A model generated the notes under the pieces. That model saw nothing but the letters and a program-made list of their open reading frames with translations, did not search any database and was not told the origin of the DNA. Of a stretch of 13,886 nt of DNA, positions 7,002 through 11,591 are shown piece after piece; positions within the stretch are counted from its first letter, which is position 1, and every line of letters begins with the position of its first letter. This DNA comes from Erysipelotrichaceae bacterium (lineage in GTDB: Bacteria; Bacillota_I; Bacilli_A; Erysipelotrichales; Erysipelotrichaceae). The translations under genes and the position numbers were made by a program. The DNA lies in contig CAAEVI010000030.1 of the NCBI GenBank assembly GCA_900759455.1, positions 1-13,886 of the forward strand, given 5' to 3'.

Positions 7002-7020
7002 TTCTCTTTCGCTTTCTTTT
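6986..7020 (+). terminator. Intrinsic terminator of the thi operon
   Basis: AAGCGAAAGAG (6986-6996) pairs perfectly with CTCTTTCGCTT (7004-7014), loop of 7 bases, then TCTTTT. The stop codon of the TatD-like gene (6999-7001) lies in the loop. Confidence 0.9.
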
Positions 7021-7025
7021 ACGAA

Positions 7026-7060
7026 CAACAGGAATTATTTTTCATTCCCTGTTGCTTCTT
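7026..7060 (+). terminator. Possible second terminator hairpin before the tRNA
   Basis: CAACAGGAAT (7026-7035) pairs with ATTCCCTGTTG (7044-7054) with one bulged C and an 8-base loop, followed by CTTCTTTCT. It overlaps the -35 box of the tRNA promoter. It could back up the operon terminator, but the T tract is interrupted. Confidence 0.4.
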
Positions 7061-7079
7061 TCTGAAAATGCGCTATAAT
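7052..7079 (+). promoter_or_regulatory. Promoter of tRNA-Thr
   Basis: TTGCTT (7052-7057), 16-base spacer, TATAAT (7074-7079). The transcript should start near 7086, about 11 bases before the mature tRNA. Confidence 0.7.
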
Positions 7080-7096
7080 AGATGTGCTGAAACAAT

Positions 7097-7172
7097 GCCG
7101 ACTTAGCACAGCTGGTAGTGCAACGCACTCGTAACGCGTAGGTCGGGGGTTCGAGTCCCTTAGTCGGCACCA
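7097..7172 (+). tRNA. tRNA-Thr, anticodon CGT
   Basis: 76 bases with an encoded CCA end. Cloverleaf by hand: acceptor GCCGACT/AGTCGGC (7 pairs), D arm GCAC/GTGC with AGCTGGTA loop, anticodon loop CTCGTAA with anticodon CGT at positions 34-36 (reads ACG), T arm GGGGG/CCCTT with loop TTCGAGT. The acceptor and D arm resemble known bacterial tRNA-Thr(CGT). The last pair of the anticodon stem is A-C (31-39) and the T stem starts with two G-U pairs, so the gene looks slightly weakened but still foldable. It has its own promoter and terminator. Confidence 0.93.
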
Positions 7173-7595
7173 TCTGAAACAAAAAACCGCTATATGCGGT
7201 TTTTTTATTTGAAAATAGCTTTTTTACTTCAAAGAAAAACATCCTGTCTATTTCCGCATATCACAACTACTGATATGGCCATTAACTACATAATTCAAAC
7301 TGTTCATACTGGCTCGCAGGCATGCCGCATCGTAAATCGATAATGCTGGTTTTTATTTACAGATACATGTTTTTATACTATTATCAAACTATCTTAGATA
7401 CACTGACAAAATCACGTTAGCAGATGAGCTTTTTTGAATCCATCGTTTCGATATGAACAGGTTTTTATCCTCACTGGGAGTTGCGCCCACATCGTTATAT
7501 ACTAGACATGCAGTGACATTCCGGTAAGCGATCAGACGCTCTGTTTGCGGCAAGCATCAGGTAAACACATCTAAGATCAAAGGAGAAGAAAAGAT
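7173..7595. other. Gap without a recognised gene between tRNA-Thr and the membrane-protein gene
   Basis: About 420 bases. It begins with the tRNA terminator (7181-7206). Beyond it I find no frame with a recognisable product, only short frames broken by stops, and a small palindrome GGCATGCC near 7320. Its last 20 bases hold the ribosome site of the following gene. If the prophage is integrated at the tRNA, this would be the att-proximal phage sequence; otherwise it is plain intergenic DNA. Confidence 0.5.
7181..7206 (+). terminator. Terminator of tRNA-Thr
   Basis: AAAAAACCGC (7181-7190) pairs with GCGGTTTTTT (7196-7205), loop TATAT. A-rich on one side and T-rich on the other, so it could work in both directions. 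Confidence 0.9.
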
Positions 7596-8240
7596 ATGGA
7601 AAAATCAGAATTTTTTACTAACAAACAACAAACTGAAGTTAATGAGACAATAGACAAATTGATCGATCAAAAAGACCTGGAAACAGATCATATTTTTTAT
7701 AATGGAAGAAATGAAGGTGAATATTCGTATTCGTTTGTCATCAAAAATACGATACCAGCTTTCAAATTAAAAATGTTTGTGTTGAAAATCAACGAAAATT
7801 ATACAAAAATCGAATATTTTATTGAGAACAAAGAACTTCTTTCTCAAATAGAAATTATAAACAACAAAATCTCCGAAGGCATCGCATCCGAGATCAGGCC
7901 TTATGACAGCGAAGCAAGAAAAATAACGGGAGATACCGTAGCATCAAAGGAAAATAATCATCGTAATTCTAAATTACCAAAATTTTTAAAAATAACAGCG
8001 ATCATAATCTTAATTTTAGGTATTCTAACGGCAATTGCCTTATCTTATACAAAAACGATAACTACTGATTACTCATATATCAGTGGAATCATATATGATA
8101 CATCATATGAGTTTGATTTTGCCGTATTCCTGTCATATACCATTTCATTTGTTGTCTATTCTGCCATTGTTTATAGTATCGGAGAAATACTAGAAATAGT
8201 CATAGAAAACAATAAATTGTTAAAGCAAGACAAAGAATAG
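7596..8240 (+). CDS. Uncharacterised protein with two C-terminal membrane segments
   Basis: 214 residues; I do not recognise the family. Residues 1-125 are hydrophilic and rich in Glu, Lys, Asn and Ile, with no signal peptide, so they should be cytoplasmic. Two membrane segments follow at about 130-151 (ITAIIILILGILTAIALSY) and 174-196 (FDFAVFLSYTISFVVYSAIV), then a short charged tail, which places both ends inside the cell. The C-terminal Y-S-I-G-E-I-L-E pattern reminds me of many small unassigned Firmicute membrane proteins (weak recollection). AAAGGAG lies 9-10 bases before the ATG. The gene is much richer in A and T than its neighbours and lies on the opposite strand from the lysis cassette, at a prophage edge, which suggests horizontal origin and a lysogenic-conversion role (inference). 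A long hairpin follows as likely terminator. Confidence 0.72.
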   Translation: MEKSEFFTNKQQTEVNETIDKLIDQKDLETDHIFYNGRNEGEYSYSFVIKNTIPAFKLKMFVLKINENYTKIEYFIENKELLSQIEIINNKISEGIASEIRPYDSEARKITGDTVASKENNHRNSKLPKFLKITAIIILILGILTAIALSYTKTITTDYSYISGIIYDTSYEFDFAVFLSYTISFVVYSAIVYSIGEILEIVIENNKLLKQDKE

Positions 8241-8352
8241 AAGGAAGTCATAAACAGCTGTACATTAAAATGGGACATTATGTAAAAATAAGATATTTAC
8301 GTACATTCAAAACACTGTTTTCGATGTTTTTATGAATCGCATGGACAACAAA

Positions 8353-8414
8353 AAAGAGGCAAAACAGATAAAGTGATATTCCAGGTCACTAAGCTGTTCC
8401 AGCCTCTTTCTTTT
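8353..8414 (+). terminator. Long three-part hairpin with T-rich tail
   Basis: Three stacked perfect stems: AAAGAGGC (8353-8360) with GCCTCTTT (8402-8409), AACAG (8363-8367) with CTGTT (8394-8398), and AGTGA (8372-8376) with TCACT (8386-8390), with internal loops AA/CCA and ATAA/AAG and a 9-base end loop. CTTTT follows. It is the likely terminator of the upstream membrane-protein gene, but is far more elaborate than the other terminators here. Confidence 0.6.
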
Positions 8415-8475
8415 CATATGGTGCCGGTACCCAGAATCAAAAAAAAGTATAATTTAATTCTTTTTAAGTGTGAAT

Positions 8476-8529
8476 ATATCGATAATATAGCGATATTATT
8501 ATGTTTCGCTTTATATGAATTGTATTCAT
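8476..8529. repeat. Cluster of short AT-rich inverted repeats
   Basis: ATAATAT (8482-8488) and ATATTAT (8493-8499) around AGCG; overlapping ATATCG (8476-8481) and CGATAT (8491-8496); then ATGAAT-TGT-ATTCAT (8515-8529). All are perfect. Possible protein-binding sites, or recombinase arm sites at a prophage edge, but in such AT-rich DNA chance is a real alternative. Confidence 0.4.
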
Positions 8530-8570
8530 TTATTACTATTTTTAATAAAAATTCGGCATATTTTAGGCAT

Positions 8571-8598
8571 AAAAAAAGAAGCTATCCGAAGATAGCTT
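8571..8598 (-). terminator. Terminator of the phage lysis cassette
   Basis: On the minus strand AAGCTATC pairs with GATAGCTT (8 perfect pairs) around a TTCG tetraloop, followed by CTTTTTTT. The stop codon of the endolysin gene is part of the first arm. Confidence 0.93.
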
Positions 8599-9658
8599 AC
8601 TTAATTACTGCGCCTGTTGATTTTGCAACGTAGATATTCACTTTGCCGTAGTCTCTTGTCTGGATGGTCACTACGTCCGTCTGTGGAGTAGCCAGGATTT
8701 CATATGTAAGGCCACCGAATTTCGAAGGATACAGGAAGCCACATTCATTTCCGACAACTGGAGCAACGCTTGTTTTGTACACCCTCCAGCTTTTTGCGGA
8801 TGCTGGCAGATACACACTTTTCTTTTTGGATGTCGATGTGGATCCACTCGACTTTTTGTTATCAGCAGGATTAATCCATCCGCCCGGTTCTCCTTTATCT
8901 TTAGTAACATTGATCATTCCATTCGCTTCATTGAAAATATAATACGTCCCGGCGCTGTATGTAGTAACTGCATTTTTACGGTTTTTTGCATCCGCAGCAG
9001 TGTTGTATACTTTGCATGATGTTACAAGTTTATATGTATTTGATGTGCTTGAAGGTTTTTCACTTGTTGAAGAACCGCTTGTCTTTTTAAGACCGAATCC
9101 TTCCGCAATACCATCGACAATTGCCTGTGCAATTTTATCTTTATTTGATTTATATGTTGCAATATCATCCGCATCGTCGATGAAACACGTTTCAAGAAGT
9201 GCACCGGAAACCCCATAATCTTTTAATGTATTAATTACAAGGAAGTTTGTCCGTTTAACACCGTCGAACACATTATCATTATCACGAAGTGGGAAAAAAT
9301 CACTTAAATTCTTCATGATTGCCTGTTCAACAGTAATCCCGCTCTCTCGTGATGTCACATAGCATTCTGATCCTTTCATTTTACCATCTTTCGTTTCATC
9401 TTTTTTATACGCATTGAAGTGAATTTCAAAGGCATAATCAATATTCGAAACACCGCCACTTACATGACTTTTAAAAGAACCTGATTCAACATCAGCAAAA
9501 GCGTTTCTGCTTTTTGGATATCTTACAACTGTAGCGTATTTTTTCAGCTTAGATTCCACAAGATCAGCGAGCTCACGGGTTAGATCACACTCTTTGTAAC
9601 CATTTCCTGTAGCACCAGAATCACCAGCACCATGTCCATTCATTAATAAAATTTTCAT
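8597..9658 (-). CDS. Phage endolysin: N-acetylmuramoyl-L-alanine amidase
   Basis: 353 residues. The N-terminal 190 residues are an Amidase_3 domain: MNGHGAGDSGATGNG with zinc ligand H9, E23 in YKECDLT, H80 in FEIHFNA, and catalytic E156 in LLETCFIDDADD, all present. Known: this zinc enzyme cuts the bond between N-acetylmuramic acid and L-alanine in peptidoglycan. A Ser/Thr/Lys linker (193-207) leads to a first SH3-like binding region (about 208-268, starting YKLVTSCKVYNTAADAK and ending with GGWINPADN), and a second linker (268-281) to another module (282-353, VYLPASAKSWRVYK) that I do not recognise. There is no signal peptide, so export depends on the holin encoded just upstream. The gene starts 3 bases after the holin stop, with a TGAGGAAG ribosome site inside the holin end. 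It ends in a strong terminator. Confidence 0.93.
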   Translation of the reverse strand: MKILLMNGHGAGDSGATGNGYKECDLTRELADLVESKLKKYATVVRYPKSRNAFADVESGSFKSHVSGGVSNIDYAFEIHFNAYKKDETKDGKMKGSECYVTSRESGITVEQAIMKNLSDFFPLRDNDNVFDGVKRTNFLVINTLKDYGVSGALLETCFIDDADDIATYKSNKDKIAQAIVDGIAEGFGLKKTSGSSTSEKPSSTSNTYKLVTSCKVYNTAADAKNRKNAVTTYSAGTYYIFNEANGMINVTKDKGEPGGWINPADNKKSSGSTSTSKKKSVYLPASAKSWRVYKTSVAPVVGNECGFLYPSKFGGLTYEILATPQTDVVTIQTRDYGKVNIYVAKSTGAVIK

Positions 9659-9661
9659 AGT

Positions 9662-10129
9662 TTATTCTTCCTCACTTTCTTTTTCTGTTCCATTTAACTT
9701 CTGATCAGCAACCTGTAGTCCTTTTGTTAATACTGTCGGTACGTCATAACCTGCCTCAACGAAGTTTTCCAAAATAGATCTTGCTTCATTGACAATCAGT
9801 GATGCGAGCACAAACCAACCAAGAAGTGTAGTGATTCCCAAGTCAATATTAATCACCTTGCCAATTTCAATTAATCCGGCTGCAATCGCGAAAGCAACGA
9901 TGATCATCAACCAATAGCCTAACTTTTTGAGTACCCCTTTCCACCCAGCAACAGAATTTTCAACACCATTAATACGACTTTTCATCCATCCTGTCAGCCA
10001 ATCTGCTACATTGAGTAAAAGAAAAAGAGCAAAGATGAACCAATGCTCTCCAAATACCATCGTCAAGATTGCAATAATAGTCCCTAAAAAAGCGTTATAT
10101 GTGTCAGTAACAGTCTGCATAGTCTTCAT
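9662..10129 (-). CDS. Phage holin (toxin secretion/phage lysis holin family)
   Basis: 155 residues. Membrane segments at about 13-25, 30-48, 70-88 and 97-116 and a charged C-terminus ending ESEEE. The pattern D-W-L-T-G-W-x-K-S-R-x-N-G-V-x-N-S-x-x-G-W-K-G (43-65) is characteristic of the phage_holin_4 type. Known: holins open holes in the membrane at a fixed time and let the amidase reach the wall. The ATG at 10129 lies unusually close (3 bases) to GGAGG, while a second ATG three codons later (10120) lies 12 bases from it; either may be used. The endolysin gene follows after 3 bases. Confidence 0.92.
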   Translation of the reverse strand: MKTMQTVTDTYNAFLGTIIAILTMVFGEHWFIFALFLLLNVADWLTGWMKSRINGVENSVAGWKGVLKKLGYWLMIIVAFAIAAGLIEIGKVINIDLGITTLLGWFVLASLIVNEARSILENFVEAGYDVPTVLTKGLQVADQKLNGTEKESEEE

Positions 10130-10176
10130 AGACCTCCTTCTTTCCGGTCGAGTTTAGTGCCTTCCCGGGGCATAAG

Positions 10177-10199
10177 AAAAGGAGAGCACTAACTCTCCT
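10177..10199 (-). terminator. Terminator-like hairpin between tail and lysis genes
   Basis: On the minus strand AGGAGAG (10199-10193) pairs with CTCTCCT (10186-10180) around a six-base loop, followed by TTTCTTATG. The TAG stop codon of the tail accessory gene lies in the loop. The U tract is short, so it probably lowers rather than stops transcription into the lysis genes. Confidence 0.55.
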
Positions 10200-10743
10200 C
10201 AACAATTTTCACATAAATTTCAACAAGCTCAGATAGCGGCTGATATACCGGCTGACCTGTGCCAGTCGTGCAATGATAGATCACACCGTACTGTGTGTAA
10301 TATTTCTCGGCTTCCAGCTCCATATTACCGGTGTAAGGAATCGGGTCTTCCTGCGTTCCGGCATGCGTCTCATCAATGACAGCATAAAGGCTCTCTGTTC
10401 CTTCTCCTGGTGGATACTGCTCCTGAATAAAAAAATCATCCGGCTGAATGGTTTTATAAAGCTGCCCGTCATGTGTGAATTTAAATCCATTCTTCACTTT
10501 CTGTCCGATAACCTCGTTGAATGTCGGATAATATGCCACCATGCGCAGCGCTGTCTGGTCGTCGATGTCCAGCGTGTTAAGCGTCTGCTTGGTCATTATC
10601 TGGAACACTTCGGCCTGAGTAAGCGGACGCTTTTTTTCGTATGCTTCGTATGCCTCGAAGGCTGCCTGCTCCTGCCGCAGCTGCTGAATCTCCTCTTCCG
10701 TCATCTCGATTCTTTCACCGTTCACAATCTTGTACATGCTCAT
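10189..10743 (-). CDS. Phage tail accessory protein with binding-module-like C-terminus
   Basis: 184 residues from the ATG at 10743, chosen because AGGGGG (10756-10751) lies 7 bases upstream; the frame extends six more codons to a GTG at 10761 but that would overlap the previous gene. Residues 1-40 include an acidic/Gln-rich helical stretch (EEEIQQLRQEQAAFEAYEA) likely to coil. The middle (about 65-125) holds KVKNGFKFTHDGQLYKTIQ and then ESLYAVID, the order of elements seen in small chitin-binding-like modules of phage proteins (G-x-x-V-x-x-G-x-x-F-x-x-x-G-x-L-Y-x-x-x-Q). A second similar unit is IPYTGNMELEAEKYYTQYG and VIYHCTTGTG (about 132-162). Placement between tail fibre and holin fits a host-surface-binding accessory protein. 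The binding role is inferred, not shown. Confidence 0.72.
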   Translation of the reverse strand: MSMYKIVNGERIEMTEEEIQQLRQEQAAFEAYEAYEKKRPLTQAEVFQIMTKQTLNTLDIDDQTALRMVAYYPTFNEVIGQKVKNGFKFTHDGQLYKTIQPDDFFIQEQYPPGEGTESLYAVIDETHAGTQEDPIPYTGNMELEAEKYYTQYGVIYHCTTGTGQPVYQPLSELVEIYVKIVEES

Positions 10744-10757
10744 GCTCGTTCCCCCTC

Positions 10758-11573
10758 TCACTCATAGCTGATGAAGCGCACATTTGAGCCGCTGCCGAAG
10801 CAGGCTTTTGTGCCCTTAACCTCGATACTAGAAATGTCCGTCTCGTTGGTGATGCTCGTAATCGTCCCGAACGTCCCGCATTCCCAATAATCCGAACTTG
10901 TATCTTTCCGGTTAAACACCTGATAGATAACGCCGAAGTCGTAAAAATCAAGAATTGCCATACCGCCGCCATTATGATACATCGCAATAACTGCATCGAT
11001 ATAACAGATAGACGTTCCATTGATGAGCAGCTGCACAGATGACGAATTGTTGTTCATTTCTGTAACTTTCATCATCACGACAAGGCGCTTGAGCGGTTTC
11101 GCGGGGCTCAGCGTCTTAGATATGGACGTCACAGCGCTGCCGGAAACTGTGTGGTCATATTCGGTCGTGATCGTCGTGCCACCGCCTGATTCTCCGCCAG
11201 TATTAGCCTCTGCAATGCGATCCTTGACCCACGCTGTAGTCGGAATCCTCGTGCTGTCATCCGTGCTGATTGGCGTAGATGTCTTAGGTGTGCCCGTGAA
11301 GGTAGGACTTGCCAACTTAGCGTAGCCTTCAAGCACGCTCTTCAAGAATGCCGTTGTTGCGATTCTGGTACTGTCGTCCGTATCGGCCGGTGTCGGTGCC
11401 GTTGGAGATCCCGTGAAAGCCGGTGATTCAAGAGTCGCGTACACATCTTCCAGCAGTGCCAGGATCAACGATATCGCGACCTTCCTGGCGGATCCGTTGA
11501 CATCCGCAAAGACGCTGTCATCGGCCGCGACGGTCTGTGACACATCCAATTCTGTGATCTTTTTATCTGCCAT
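10758..11573 (-). CDS. Phage tail fibre/receptor-binding protein with tandem repeats
   Basis: 271 residues. The N-terminus MADKKITELDVSQTVAADDS and FADVNGSARKV is a common tail-attachment start. Residues 46-121 hold two repeats of 39 residues: ESPAFTGSPTAPTP-x-D-T-D-D-S-T-R-I-A-T-T-A-F and ASPTFTGTPKTSTP-x-S-T-D-D-S-T-R-I-P-T-T-A-W, typical of tail fibres. A Gly/Ser/Thr linker (126-137) leads to a C-terminal beta-rich domain (138-271), which should be the part touching the host surface; I do not recognise it. AGAAAGGAGTG before the ATG gives a good ribosome site. The upstream tail gene ends 18 bases away, so they share a transcript. Confidence 0.85.
   Translation of the reverse strand: MADKKITELDVSQTVAADDSVFADVNGSARKVAISLILALLEDVYATLESPAFTGSPTAPTPADTDDSTRIATTAFLKSVLEGYAKLASPTFTGTPKTSTPISTDDSTRIPTTAWVKDRIAEANTGGESGGGTTITTEYDHTVSGSAVTSISKTLSPAKPLKRLVVMMKVTEMNNNSSSVQLLINGTSICYIDAVIAMYHNGGGMAILDFYDFGVIYQVFNRKDTSSDYWECGTFGTITSITNETDISSIEVKGTKACFGSGSNVRFISYE
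11211..11438 (-). repeat. Two 39-residue coding repeats in the tail fibre gene
   Basis: A 117-base unit occurs twice in frame (residues 46-82 and 85-121). The protein motif SPxFTGxPxxxTP...TDDSTRIxTTAxx(K) is kept while many bases differ, so selection acts on protein. Confidence 0.8.
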
Positions 11574-11591
11574 ATTATCACTCCTTTCTGT

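Larger units (their letters stand above)
8241..8596. other. AT-rich gap with structured elements, no gene recognised
   Basis: About 355 bases between the membrane-protein gene and the endolysin gene. It holds a direct repeat GTACATT(A/C)AAAA (8260-8270 and 8301-8311), the long three-part hairpin (8353-8409), overlapping inverted repeats (8476-8529) and the endolysin terminator (8571-8598). The plus-strand frame across this stretch has no ribosome site and runs through the hairpins, so I treat it as non-coding. Confidence 0.6.

Noticed and set aside
7042..7242. Minus-strand frame of 66 residues containing GLEPPTYALRVRCTTSCAKSA
   Set aside because: It is the antisense of tRNA-Thr with its promoter and terminator; frames with this GLEPPTYALR pattern are a well-known annotation artefact.
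8270..8335. 21-residue frame MGHYVKIRYLRTFK... in the gap after the membrane-protein gene
   Set aside because: The nearest AGAAGGAAG is more than 20 bases away; too short and without support.
7173..8596. Second copy of the tRNA-Thr 3' end as an att duplication
   Set aside because: Looked for GGTTCGAGTCCC and TTAGTCGGCACCA in this stretch and the rest of the window; none seen.
8373..8633. 86-residue plus-strand frame
   Set aside because: Begins with GTG inside the long hairpin, lacks a ribosome site and runs through the endolysin terminator into the endolysin gene.
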